Shown here piece by piece: positions 15,302 through 23,150 of a stretch of DNA of 51,644 nt (positions are counted from its first letter, which is position 1; the number at the start of each line of letters is the position of its first letter). Where the stretch lies: NCBI GenBank assembly GCA_001897755.1, contig MKUJ01000018.1, forward strand, positions 65,048 through 116,691, given 5' to 3'. Position numbers and translations under genes: made by a program. This DNA is from Afipia sp. 64-13. Lineage in GTDB: Bacteria; Pseudomonadota; Alphaproteobacteria; Rhizobiales; Xanthobacteraceae. The notes under the pieces are model-generated. The model saw nothing but the letters and a program-made list of their open reading frames with translations, made no database searches and was not told the DNA's origin.

Positions 15302-16153
15302 ATGAAGCGCGGATTGATCATTGTGCTGGCTTTGTGTGTGGTCGCCGTCGGCGGCTATCTCACCGCGAGCAAATGGGCGATCCGTCACGAGACGCTCCAT
15401 CTGTATGATGCCGCGCGGCATCGGCCGGTCGATGTCGATGTCGCCATCCGCCGCGACATCGAGATGCGCGCCGATGCTGGCATGAAAACCCTGCCGGTGG
15501 CGGTGATCAATCACGGCAATACCGTGAGGTTTACTGAGTATTCTTTCCTCGCCAATCTGTTTGCCGCGCGCGGTTATCTGGCGATCAGCATTCAGCACGA
15601 TCTGTCCACCGACGCGCCGCTCGTCACCAAGGTTGGCGAGCGCTATGTCGGGCGCGAGCCGGTCTATGAGCGCGGCGTCGCCAATATCCTGTTCGCGCTC
15701 GACGAGATTCACAAGGTTCAGCCGCAGGCCGACATCAGGCATCTTGTGATGATCGGACATTCCAACGGCGGCGACATTTCGATGTATTTTGCCGAAAAGC
15801 ATCCGGCGCTGGTGAAGAAGGTGGTGACGCTCGACAATCTGCGCGTGCCGCTGGCGGAGGGCGCGTTCAAGATCCTGTCGTTCCGCTCCACCGATCCGCA
15901 CTTCAAGCCGGATCCGGGCGTGGTGCCGAGCGACGAAGAATGTCGCAAGGCCGGCATCAAGGTCGTCACCACGCGCTATCAACACACCGACATGAGCGAC
16001 CGCGGGCCGGAAAGCCTGAAGGTCAGCATCGAGAACGAATTGTCGAAATTCCTGACCGACGACAGCGCGCTGGCTCCGGTCAACACCGACAAGATCGAGA
16101 TTCCCAAGCCGCCGGGGCCGGTGGCGCGGGTCGCGCCGCGCGCTTCCAACTGA
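15302..16153 (+). CDS. Membrane-anchored alpha/beta hydrolase
   Basis: A 283-residue protein with an N-terminal signal anchor (KRGLIIVLALCVVAVGGYLT) and an alpha/beta hydrolase domain facing the periplasm. The nucleophile elbow GHSNGG puts the catalytic Ser at S154. The oxyanion strand VAVINHGN and the late His in RYQHTDMSDRGPE complete a plausible triad. The last 30 residues are Pro-rich (PKPPGPVARVAP). Esterase or lipase-like activity is expected, but the substrate is unknown. A PhaR-type box lies upstream, which raises but does not show a link to polyester metabolism. Confidence 0.8.
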   Translation: MKRGLIIVLALCVVAVGGYLTASKWAIRHETLHLYDAARHRPVDVDVAIRRDIEMRADAGMKTLPVAVINHGNTVRFTEYSFLANLFAARGYLAISIQHDLSTDAPLVTKVGERYVGREPVYERGVANILFALDEIHKVQPQADIRHLVMIGHSNGGDISMYFAEKHPALVKKVVTLDNLRVPLAEGAFKILSFRSTDPHFKPDPGVVPSDEECRKAGIKVVTTRYQHTDMSDRGPESLKVSIENELSKFLTDDSALAPVNTDKIEIPKPPGPVARVAPRASN

Positions 16154-16288
16154 TCCGGCGCCCTAATTTTCATCCCATCCGAAAGTATCCGCCGGACGGT
16201 GCGGCACGAGGCCGCCGGAATCCGGCATCGGTTTCATTGACCGAGGCGCCGCGTGCCTCCACATAAAGGAGGTTCACCGGATACCCTG

Positions 16289-17035
16289 ATGTCTCGCGAT
16301 CCGACCGTTCCGAAAACTTCCACCAGAACGCCCGCAACGGGCGCGTCATCCGTGCCGGCGGCCTCGTCCTCGGCGGCGGATATCTCGGCCTTTGTCGCCA
16401 AGGCGCGAGCGCTGGCGACCGGCGCCGGCGGCGGGAATGGCCGGCTGGTGTTCGCGCTCGATGCCACGATGAGCCGGCAGCCGACCTGGGACATGGCCTG
16501 CCAGCTTCAGGCCGATATGTTCCGGGAGGCGGGCAGCATCGGCGGCCTCGATATCCGCCTCGTCTATTTTCGCGGCCTGAGCGAATGCCGCGCCAGCCCG
16601 TGGATCTCCGATACGGCGCAACTGGCGCGGTTGATGGCGAAGATCAGCGTGGTCGGCGGACATACCCAGATCGGCCGCGTGCTCTCCGAGACACGCCGCG
16701 AGGCAGTGAAGGAGAGCGTGCGCGCGCTGGTTTTCGTCGGCGATGCCATGGAGGAAAACCTCGACGAGCTTTGCGCCAAGGCAGGCGAACTCGGGCTGCT
16801 CAAGGTGCCTTGCTTCATGTTTCAGGAAGGTCCCGATCCGGTCGCCGAGCATGCGTTTCGCGAAATCGCCCGGCTCTCCGGCGGCGCGTGGTGCCGGTTC
16901 GATCCGGGCGCGGCGGCGCAACTGCGTGAATTGCTGCGGGCGGTGGCGGCTTATGCCGCGGGCGGGCGCGAGGCGCTGGCCAGATTGTCGCAAACCGCGT
17001 CGAGCGCGCGGACGCTGCTGACGCAACTGCGGTGA
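16289..17035 (+). CDS. VWA (von Willebrand factor A) domain protein
   Basis: A 248-residue cytoplasmic protein. After a Ser/Ala/Thr-rich leader of about 45 residues it has a VWA-like domain: RLVFALDATMSRQPTWDMAC (MIDAS-like DxTxS), then IRLVYFRGLSECRASPW, VVGGHTQIGRVLSETRREAV, and ALVFVGDAMEENLDELCAKA (late MIDAS Asp). It probably binds a divalent metal and a protein partner. AAAGGAGG lies about 16 bases before the ATG, an unusually long gap. The gene is 67 bases upstream of a J-domain gene on the same strand, and the two are likely co-expressed. Confidence 0.82.
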   Translation: MSRDPTVPKTSTRTPATGASSVPAASSSAADISAFVAKARALATGAGGGNGRLVFALDATMSRQPTWDMACQLQADMFREAGSIGGLDIRLVYFRGLSECRASPWISDTAQLARLMAKISVVGGHTQIGRVLSETRREAVKESVRALVFVGDAMEENLDELCAKAGELGLLKVPCFMFQEGPDPVAEHAFREIARLSGGAWCRFDPGAAAQLRELLRAVAAYAAGGREALARLSQTASSARTLLTQLR

Positions 17036-17102
17036 AAGCAGAGATTGCGCTGTCCGCCTCTGTTCTGCAACAAGTGAAAAGAAAGTCCGGGAAGCTTAAG
17101 TC

Positions 17103-17840
17103 ATGCCGACGCTGATCGCAGGCATCATCGCCGTTGCGCTGATCTATGTGGCGCTGAACGTCATCAAGGGTGCCGATCCGAAATTTCTCGCGCGGCTGAT
17201 CCGTGGCGGGGGCGGCGTATTGGCGCTTGCGTTCGCCGCCTTTATCGGACTGCGCGGCGAGATCGCGGTGGCGATCCCGATCGGCGTGTTCGGCGCGGGC
17301 CTGCTCGGCTGGTCGCCGTTCGGCACCAAGCTCGGCGCGGCGTGGGGCAATTGGGGCGCTGGCGCGCGGAAATCAGACGGGCAGAAGTCCGAAGTACGTT
17401 CCCAGTTTATAGAGATGACGCTCGACCATGACACCGGCGCGCTTGACGGGCGTCTGACGTCCGGTCCCGAAGCGGGGCGCCGGCTGGACGAGTTCACCCT
17501 CGACGACCTGCTGGCCCTGGCGCGCGGCTTCGACGGCGAGAGCTGGGCCCTTCTGGAAAGTTATCTGGACCGCCGGTTTCCCGCCTGGCGTCAGAACGCG
17601 CAGGACGCAGCGGCAGGACGGGGTGGCGGCGAGAGCGGCCGCGCGGCGGCGAGCGGCAAAATGACCGTGGAGGAGGCCTATCAGATCCTTGGCCTGCAAC
17701 GCGGGGCGGGGGCGGAGGAGATCGGCCGGGCGCATCGCGGGCTGATGAAGAAACTGCATCCCGACCAGGGGGGGTCGACGTACCTCGCGGCTCGCGTCAA
17801 CGAGGCCAAGGATACCCTTCTTCGCACGCATCGCAGCTAA
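17103..17840 (+). CDS. Membrane-anchored J-domain (DnaJ-like) protein
   Basis: A 245-residue protein with two N-terminal hydrophobic segments (LIAGIIAVALIYVALNVI and VLALAFAAFIGLRGEIAVAI) and a C-terminal J domain (about residues 185-243): TVEEAYQILGLQRGAGAEEI, then KKLHPDQGGSTYLAARVNEA with the HPD motif intact. The arrangement resembles Tim14/DnaJC15-type proteins, where a membrane anchor presents a short J domain to Hsp70. The middle region (FIEMTLDHDTGALDGRL, LDDLLALARGFDGESWALLE) is an uncharacterised helical domain. It probably recruits DnaK to the inner membrane; the client is unknown. The VWA gene upstream may be a partner. Confidence 0.88.
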   Translation: MPTLIAGIIAVALIYVALNVIKGADPKFLARLIRGGGGVLALAFAAFIGLRGEIAVAIPIGVFGAGLLGWSPFGTKLGAAWGNWGAGARKSDGQKSEVRSQFIEMTLDHDTGALDGRLTSGPEAGRRLDEFTLDDLLALARGFDGESWALLESYLDRRFPAWRQNAQDAAAGRGGGESGRAAASGKMTVEEAYQILGLQRGAGAEEIGRAHRGLMKKLHPDQGGSTYLAARVNEAKDTLLRTHRS

Positions 17841-17941
17841 CTCCACGCAACAAGACGCTACCGACTGCGAGCGGCTTTCCGTGTTCTCTGCTTGATGCCT
17901 CTGGTGCCCGCCGTAATCCGGCGTGGTCGCTGTGTATGGTT

Positions 17942-17962
17942 AAGGTTTAGAGACCAAACCTT
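17942..17962. repeat. Inverted repeat downstream of the J-domain gene
   Basis: AAGGTTT pairs with AAACCTT around a seven-base loop, about 100 bases after the J-domain stop codon. No T run follows, so its role as a terminator is uncertain. Confidence 0.35.
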
Positions 17963-17974
17963 GAGAAAGGGTTT

Positions 17975-19930
17975 TCACGGACCGGCCGTGCGCTGTTGTC
18001 GCACCCGATCGCACCCGCGCACATGAAAATGGCCGGGAGGGGCCCGGCCATTTGAGCAGTCAGCGATCGCGCCGCCGATCAGTTCCTGATGGTGATGCAG
18101 CTGATGTCGGAGCGCTTCAGCGTGCGGCAGGCGGCCTCCGCCGAGCTCTGATCGAGACCGGCGAAGCGCGCGCGATAGAGCGTCTTGCGGCCTTTGGAGA
18201 CGGTTTCGGTGAACGGATCGGCGTGGCCGAGCAGCTTGCGGGCGCTGTCGCGGGCGGCGTCGAGCCGTTGGCGGGCTTCGCTTTCGCTCTCCAGCGCGCC
18301 GACCTGAATGATCCAGCCGTTGCGCGTCTTGGCGGCGCTCGAATGCGCGGTGGGTTCGGCAGGGACCGACACCGGAGCAGCCATCGCGACCTGCTGCTGT
18401 GCCGGTACGGCTGTCTGGGTCTCGAGCGCCTGCGCCTGCGCGCCGAGCGTGGTCGGCGGCGCGCCGCGTGACGGATCGACGGGCGAGGCGGCGGCGGGCA
18501 TGGTGCCGACGGTGCCCTGGCCGATGCCGGCCGAGTTGTGGCTGATCACGATCGGCAGCGGCGCGGGGAAGGCCGGCTGGCTGGAAACGCCGCGCGGTGT
18601 CTCGGCGGCTCGCATCTGCGCGGCACGCGGCTTCTCGGCCGTCTCGGGCGCGCGGGGCGGGATCGCGCTGGTGGCGACCGGTGCCAATGGTTTCGGCGCC
18701 TGAGGCGACCTTGGTGCCGTTCATGCGAACCTGCACGGTCTTGATCCGGACCGGCGTCGTCGGCTCGGCCGAGCCGGGCGCGGTGGCGATCTGCGAGGAG
18801 ATCACGCCGCTGGTGAGAGGCGCGGGAGCGGGCTTCGCCTCGCCGGGCGCTTTGGCTTCCGGAGCAAGCTGCATCGGCGCGCTGGGGGCCGTGCGCGGGG
18901 CGGGCAGCGGGATCGGTTCCGGCGCAGCGGAGGCGGTCTGGATCGCGCCCTGGACCTGCACGGCCGGCGTTGAGGCGCGGTTTTGACTGGCGCTGTCGTC
19001 AGCATCGGCGAGGGTGGTGCGTTCGGTGATCGCCGCGACGGTGCGGCGCGTTGCGGCTTCGTCGAGATGCTCGGCCAGCAGGTTGCGCATGATCGCGTCG
19101 CGCGACGAACCGCTGCGGCCGCCCAACACCACGCCGACCAGATGACGGTTGCCACGGCGCATCGAGGTGACGAGGTTGAAGCCCGAAGCGCGGACGTAGC
19201 CGGTCTTGATGCCATCGACGCCCTCGACCTTGCCGAGCAGGCGGTTGTGATTGCGGATCACGCGGCCGCGGAAGTTGAATGCCTCGGTAGAGAAGTAGCG
19301 ATAGTAGCGCGGGAAGCGGTCCTGAATGGCGCGGCCGAGGATCGACTGGTCGCGCGCTGTGGTGATCTGCTCGTCGTCGGGAAGACCGGAGGCGTTGACG
19401 TAAACCGTCTTGTTCATGCCGAGCGCGCGCGCCTTGCGCGTCATCAGCTTGGCGAAATTCTCCTCGCTGCCGCCGATTGCTTCGGCCACCACCACCGCGG
19501 CGTCGTTGGCCGAGCGGGTGACGATGCCCTTGATCGCGTCCTCGACGCGGATGTTCTGTCCGGGCTTCAACCCGAGCTTGGTCGGCGACTGGATGGAGGC
19601 GTGCTTGGAGACGTCCAAAGTGGAATCGAGCCGCAGCTTGCCCGACTCCAGACGCTCGAACAGCAGATAGAGCGTCATGATCTTGGTCAGCGACGCGGGA
19701 TGGCGGGTGCCGTCCGCGCTGGTGGCCTGCAGTACCGCGCCCGAATTGGCATCGACGATGATCGAGGCGAACGGCGGATTGTAAGTGCTGCGCTCGACGT
19801 GATGGCTGCGATGACGATGACGTCTGCGGGCGTCAGCAGTGTCGGTCATCACCACAAGGGTCGACGTGACCGCAAGGCCCAAAAGAATGCAGCGTGCGGC
19901 CCGACTGGACGCAGAACTGGCTCCAAACAT
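17975..19930 (-). CDS. D-alanyl-D-alanine carboxypeptidase (PBP5/6 type), frameshifted before its SPOR domain
   Basis: A secreted serine peptidase that trims the terminal D-Ala of peptidoglycan stem peptides. Motifs are intact: SLTK (S80, K83), SAN (S140-N142) and KTG (K242) in GVDGIKTGY. A signal peptide precedes a His/Arg-rich stretch. After a Pro/Ala linker the frame breaks at about residue 410 (near 18701). As read, it continues 240 residues of Arg-rich, out-of-frame sequence to 17975, past the terminator. In the neighbouring frame the linker resumes (QAPKPLAPVATSAIPP) and reaches a normal SPOR domain ending at 18079. One extra base or two missing bases explain this. The catalytic domain should still be made; septal targeting by SPOR would be lost unless the shift is a sequencing error or recoded. 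Confidence 0.85.
   Translation of the reverse strand: MFGASSASSRAARCILLGLAVTSTLVVMTDTADARRRHRHRSHHVERSTYNPPFASIIVDANSGAVLQATSADGTRHPASLTKIMTLYLLFERLESGKLRLDSTLDVSKHASIQSPTKLGLKPGQNIRVEDAIKGIVTRSANDAAVVVAEAIGGSEENFAKLMTRKARALGMNKTVYVNASGLPDDEQITTARDQSILGRAIQDRFPRYYRYFSTEAFNFRGRVIRNHNRLLGKVEGVDGIKTGYVRASGFNLVTSMRRGNRHLVGVVLGGRSGSSRDAIMRNLLAEHLDEAATRRTVAAITERTTLADADDSASQNRASTPAVQVQGAIQTASAAPEPIPLPAPRTAPSAPMQLAPEAKAPGEAKPAPAPLTSGVISSQIATAPGSAEPTTPVRIKTVQVRMNGTKVASGAETIGTGRHQRDPAPRARDGREAACRADASRRDTARRFQPAGLPRAAADRDQPQLGRHRPGHRRHHARRRLARRSVTRRAADHARRAGAGARDPDSRTGTAAGRDGCSGVGPCRTHRAFERRQDAQRLDHSGRRAGERKRSPPTARRRPRQRPQAARPRRSVHRNRLQRPQDALSRALRRSRSELGGGRLPHAEALRHQLHHHQELIGGAIADCSNGRAPPGHFHVRGCDRVRQQRTAGP
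18027..18053 (-). terminator. Intrinsic terminator of the D,D-carboxypeptidase gene
   Basis: AAATGGCCGGG pairs with CCCGGCCATTT around a five-base loop, just beyond the natural SPOR-frame stop at 18079. It lies before the end (17975) of the frame-shifted reading, so that reading runs straight through the terminator. This supports 18079 as the ancestral end of the gene. Confidence 0.75.
18079..18702 (-). pseudogene. Detached SPOR-domain portion of the carboxypeptidase
   Basis: This is the continuation of the carboxypeptidase in the other minus-strand frame. It begins in the linker (APKPLAPVATSAIPPRAP) and ends with a SPOR domain: NGWIIQVGALESESEARQRL, then KTLYRARFAGLDQSSAEAAC and SDISCITIRN before the stop. 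SPOR domains bind glycan strands stripped of stem peptides at division sites. It has no start codon of its own with a good ribosome site (a TTG lies at 18687), so it is unlikely to be translated separately. Confidence 0.75.
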
Positions 19931-20203
19931 GAACTTCCCCGTCCAATTCCCGGATCAATCGCCTCGTTCTGAGGCCAAATTTGGTCCGTCCGCAGTCTTT
20001 TCGTGCCGGCGGCCCGTTTCGTCTGTCTCTTCCGATCAGGCCCGGGTAAGGCGATCGATCGCCTTTTCTAAGGCATTGATCGGAAGCTGCTTTTAGACAG
20101 CCGACAAGGCTGCCCAAAGTGCAGGCGGTCAGGGTACGGGGGTGCGGTTTCCAAAGGCTTAACGAACCGTTTCCCGCGTTTGCCGAATTTTCGGACAATC
20201 GTC

Positions 20204-20222
20204 ATTTGTGCGTCGCACAAAT
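20204..20222. promoter_or_regulatory. PhaR-type operator 1 upstream of the phasin
   Basis: ATTTGTGCG-T-CGCACAAAT is a perfect palindrome with nine-base arms and a TGC-N3-GCA core. It ends four bases before the -35 box of the phasin promoter. PhaR, the polyester-responsive repressor, binds TGC-N3-GCA-type sites in related bacteria. Confidence 0.65.
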
Positions 20223-20225
20223 TTG

Positions 20226-20254
20226 TTGACGTTCATTGTGCAGTGCACTATACA
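20226..20254 (+). promoter_or_regulatory. Sigma-70-type phasin promoter containing PhaR-type operator 2
   Basis: A TTGACG -35 box (20226-20231) and a TATACA -10 box (20249-20254) are exactly 17 bases apart, an almost ideal housekeeping promoter. The spacer contains TTGTGC-AGT-GCACTA (20236-20250), a second TGC-N3-GCA site whose centre is 30 bases, about three helical turns, from operator 1. A repressor bound here would block RNA polymerase directly. The ATG follows at 20319. Confidence 0.7.
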
Positions 20255-20318
20255 TCCAGTCGTGGCTCGGGAAGCTCCGATCTCCCGGCAGGTAATTGAA
20301 GTCAGGAAAGGACGACCG

Positions 20319-20660
20319 ATGTTCAAGATTGAAGACCTGCAGCAGCAGGGCAAAGAGCAGATGGAAGCCGCTGCTGCGTCCGCAAAGACGTTCACCAACG
20401 GTTTTCAGGCGATCGCCGCCGCGTACAGCGACTATTCCAAGAAGTCCTTCGAGGACACCCGCTCGTTCGTCGAGAAGTTCGCCACTGTGAAGTCGTTCGA
20501 CAAGGCGCTTGAGGTCCAGGCGGAATTCGCCAAGACCAGCTACGAGACCTTCGTCGCGGAATCGCAGAAGATCGGCGAACTCTACAGCGATCTCGCCAAG
20601 CAGAGCTGCAAGCCGTTTGAGACCCTGGTCGCCAAGTTCACGCCGGCTCAGACGTACTGA
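20319..20660 (+). CDS. Phasin family protein
   Basis: A 113-residue helical protein: MFKIEDLQQQGKEQMEAAAA, then AIAAAYSDYSKKSFEDTRSF, VEKFATVKSFDKALEVQAEF and SYETFVAESQKIGELYSDLA. This is the standard phasin layout of amphipathic helices with A/K/E/Q-rich heptads. Phasins coat polyhydroxyalkanoate granules and set their size and number. The start has an AGGAAAGGA ribosome site. A strong promoter with two PhaR-type operators precedes it and an intrinsic terminator follows, so it is a single-gene unit. Confidence 0.92.
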   Translation: MFKIEDLQQQGKEQMEAAAASAKTFTNGFQAIAAAYSDYSKKSFEDTRSFVEKFATVKSFDKALEVQAEFAKTSYETFVAESQKIGELYSDLAKQSCKPFETLVAKFTPAQTY

Positions 20661-20687
20661 TTTACGATTTATCGATTGCGATAACGA

Positions 20688-20716
20688 AAAGCCCGGCCTT
20701 GCGGCCGGGCTTTTTG
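20688..20716. terminator. Bidirectional intrinsic terminator between phasin and TadG-like gene
   Basis: AAAGCCCGGCC pairs with GGCCGGGCTTT around a TTGC loop, flanked by A and T runs. It sits between two convergent genes and can serve both. Confidence 0.88.
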
Positions 20717-20735
20717 TTTGGATGACGCCCGTGAG

Positions 20736-22109
20736 TTATTGCGCGATGCGAAGCTGTGCCAGTTGTCCGCCGATCAACTGGAAAGCGGAGGCGATGCCGC
20801 TTGCGCTCGTGGTCGGAAAGAACTTGTCGCTCGACGTTGCGCAGTACTGCATCACGTCGGAGGTCGCGGTGCCGTCGGTGTTCACCTGAATGGTGAAGAT
20901 CTGAATTCCGTCGGCCTTGGCGTTGTCGCACAGGAGTTTCTGCCGGGCGTCGATCGACTTCTTGCTGGTCGAGAAGCGGTTTTCGGTGTTGTCACCGTCC
21001 GACAGCAGGATCACGACTTTCGTGTACTTGCTGTTCTTGTCCTCGGCCGGAGCGTTCAGCGGGGATTGCTGCAACAGGGACAGCCAGCCCCACGCCATGC
21101 CGATGGACTGGTTGGTGTTGCCGGCAGGATTCATCTCGTCGATTTTGCTCTTGAGCGTGGTCCAGTCGTAGGTCAGCGGCGTGATCGGGCTCGGGCAACT
21201 GGAGAACTGGTCGGCAGGGAAGAGCGTCTGGGTGTCTGCCGCATTGGGCGCGTTGCTTTTGACGTCGTAATCCTGATCGCGGTCGGTCACGCAGCCGTTC
21301 CAGGTGTTGTGGTTGGCGACGGTCCAGGTGCCACTGACGTTATTGCAGCTGGTCTTGTTGGTGATCGTCCTGTTTCTGTTGTCTTTCTTGCTGCAACTTC
21401 CGTTTTTCTCGTCCCATGTGTCGGACGAGCCGTTCCACTTGAGCCAGCTTGCGTTGACGTTGGCCGTGCCGACGTTCACATCCTTGGCAAAGGGAACGAT
21501 CGAGACGTAAACGTCTTCATCTTTCAGCGCCACGGTCTTGAGCTGATCGATCAGACCTTTGGCTGCTATTTTCAAAGCGTCCATCTTGCCCGCACTGGCC
21601 ATCGAGCCGGTATTGTCCAACGCCAGCGCCACGCGCAGGCGCGTACCGCCCCAGGTCGTGGTGGAGGACGAGCCGAACCCGAGTTGCTTGAACTGATCGC
21701 CCATGATCTGAACGAAATCGCTGTTGATCTTGCTTCTCGCCGAGAGCGAGAGCGTCGCGCCTTTGCCGGTGTTCGGAGTGTAGCTGATCTGCAGGTCTGC
21801 CTGCGTCACCGGCGCTTCGGTGTTCTGATAGAGCGCGTTGAAATAGTCCCACGCTCGCTGTCGCATGTCGGAGTCCGACAGGCTGGCGGCGTCCTTGGAG
21901 ATCATCAGGGCGGCGCTGTCGAGCGCCGACTGCAACTGGGTGCGTGAGGTGTTGAGACGGGTGTAATCCACCGCGGCGCCGACCAGGCCGAGGATCGGCA
22001 ACAGCGAGAAGGCGAAGATCACGGCGATGTTGCCGCGCTCGTCCTTGCGAAACCGCATGCCGATCTTGCGGACGCTGCTCAGGATCGATTTCCGGTTCTT
22101 GGAGCTCAT
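20736..22109 (-). CDS. TadG-like pilus-assembly/VWA domain protein
   Basis: A 457-residue protein. Near the N-terminus lies a TadE/TadG-type segment (RGNIAVIFAFSLLPILGLVG, then AAVDYTRLNTSRTQLQSALD) that anchors it in the membrane. A VWA domain follows with a MIDAS-like motif ALDNTGSMAS and the late VVILLSDGDNTEN. Within the domain is a Cys- and Asn-rich insertion (about residues 235-285, with CSKKDN, TSCNNVSG and NGCVTD) that may be disulfide-bonded outside the cell. TadG-like proteins work with Flp/Tad pili, but no other tad gene is here. The ATG at 22109 follows a GTG three codons upstream. The 583-base stretch from here to clpS holds no gene I can support; its middle is very GC-rich. Confidence 0.88.
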   Translation of the reverse strand: MSSKNRKSILSSVRKIGMRFRKDERGNIAVIFAFSLLPILGLVGAAVDYTRLNTSRTQLQSALDSAALMISKDAASLSDSDMRQRAWDYFNALYQNTEAPVTQADLQISYTPNTGKGATLSLSARSKINSDFVQIMGDQFKQLGFGSSSTTTWGGTRLRVALALDNTGSMASAGKMDALKIAAKGLIDQLKTVALKDEDVYVSIVPFAKDVNVGTANVNASWLKWNGSSDTWDEKNGSCSKKDNRNRTITNKTSCNNVSGTWTVANHNTWNGCVTDRDQDYDVKSNAPNAADTQTLFPADQFSSCPSPITPLTYDWTTLKSKIDEMNPAGNTNQSIGMAWGWLSLLQQSPLNAPAEDKNSKYTKVVILLSDGDNTENRFSTSKKSIDARQKLLCDNAKADGIQIFTIQVNTDGTATSDVMQYCATSSDKFFPTTSASGIASAFQLIGGQLAQLRIAQ

Positions 22110-22692
22110 GGCACTCACCAGGCCTGTTGGATTCTGGAACTCTGCTTAGAACGGGCCGGTGAAGAGGTAGTAAAATGATGCGAAGGAAGACGGGGGTACT
22201 TGGGAAAACCGGCTGATGCCGGGGCTGCCGTCCGCGTTATCGTCAACAAATCGTTTGCCGGATCGCTCAAATTCTAACCAAAACGCAGGTATCGGCCCGT
22301 TGCGGGCGGCGACGGCGGCTGGGTCAGGGGCATTGACCTTGAAGTGGCGGCGGGGGCGGCGAGGCGGGCGGGCGCGGGCGGTCCGCCGGACGCGGATCTG
22401 ACCGGAACCCGCTGGCCCGGAATTTGGCCCGCCCGCCCTGTGCAAACCTCCGGCCGGCGCGATTTCTCCCGCTTTCGCAGCATGGTATGAGGTTGATGGG
22501 CCCGCTTGCGGCGCAGACGGGCCGGACCCATATTCCCAACCGGCGACCGATCCATTCAGAATGGTCTGGACGGATCATCCTCCGGGGTTTCCAGCGCGAG
22601 CCATGTTGCAGCAACTTTTTATATCCCGTTCCGCCAAAAGCGCCGCGGCGTTCACCAACGGTGCAGGTCCGGGCGCGGACCTGACCGTGCGG

Positions 22693-23022
22693 ATGGCGAA
22701 GGACGAGGACCGCGGCACCCGCAACGGCCCGGTCACGTCGGTGATCACGCGAACCAAACCGAAACTGAAACGACCGAGCCTCTATCGCGTTCTCATTCTG
22801 AACGACGACTACACGCCGATGGAGTTCGTCGTTCATGTTCTGGAGAAATTCTTTCAGAAGGATGTTGAGGCCGCGACGAAGATCATGTTGCATGTTCATC
22901 ATCACGGGATCGGCGAATGCGGCATCTTCACCTACGAGATCGCCGAGACCAAAGTGACGCAGGTGATGGATTTTGCGCGCAAGCATCAACATCCTTTGCA
23001 ATGCGTGATGGAAAAGAAGTAG
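22693..23022 (+). CDS. clpS: ATP-dependent Clp protease adaptor ClpS
   Basis: A 109-residue adaptor that binds N-degron substrates and hands them to ClpA. The core is clear: [20 protein letters not shown], then [20 protein letters not shown] and the C-terminal [12 protein letters not shown]. The substrate-pocket residues ([10 protein letters not shown] and the His pair) are present. I chose the ATG at 22693 ([13 protein letters not shown]) because it gives the usual length; an ATG at 22603 adds 30 residues with a slightly better ribosome site. It lies 128 bases upstream of clpA, the standard arrangement. Confidence 0.93.
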   Translation: MAKDEDRGTRNGPVTSVITRTKPKLKRPSLYRVLILNDDYTPMEFVVHVLEKFFQKDVEAATKIMLHVHHHGIGECGIFTYEIAETKVTQVMDFARKHQHPLQCVMEKK

Positions 23023-23150
23023 GCTTTGAGTCTGCTTGGGGTACGCTCTTGGGGGAGCAAGACGGAACGACTGGGTGGCCGGACGACCACTCCCGATAGA
23101 CGACCGAATGAAGACTATCGTTGACTTGGCGGGGGCCATAAAGGACGCGA

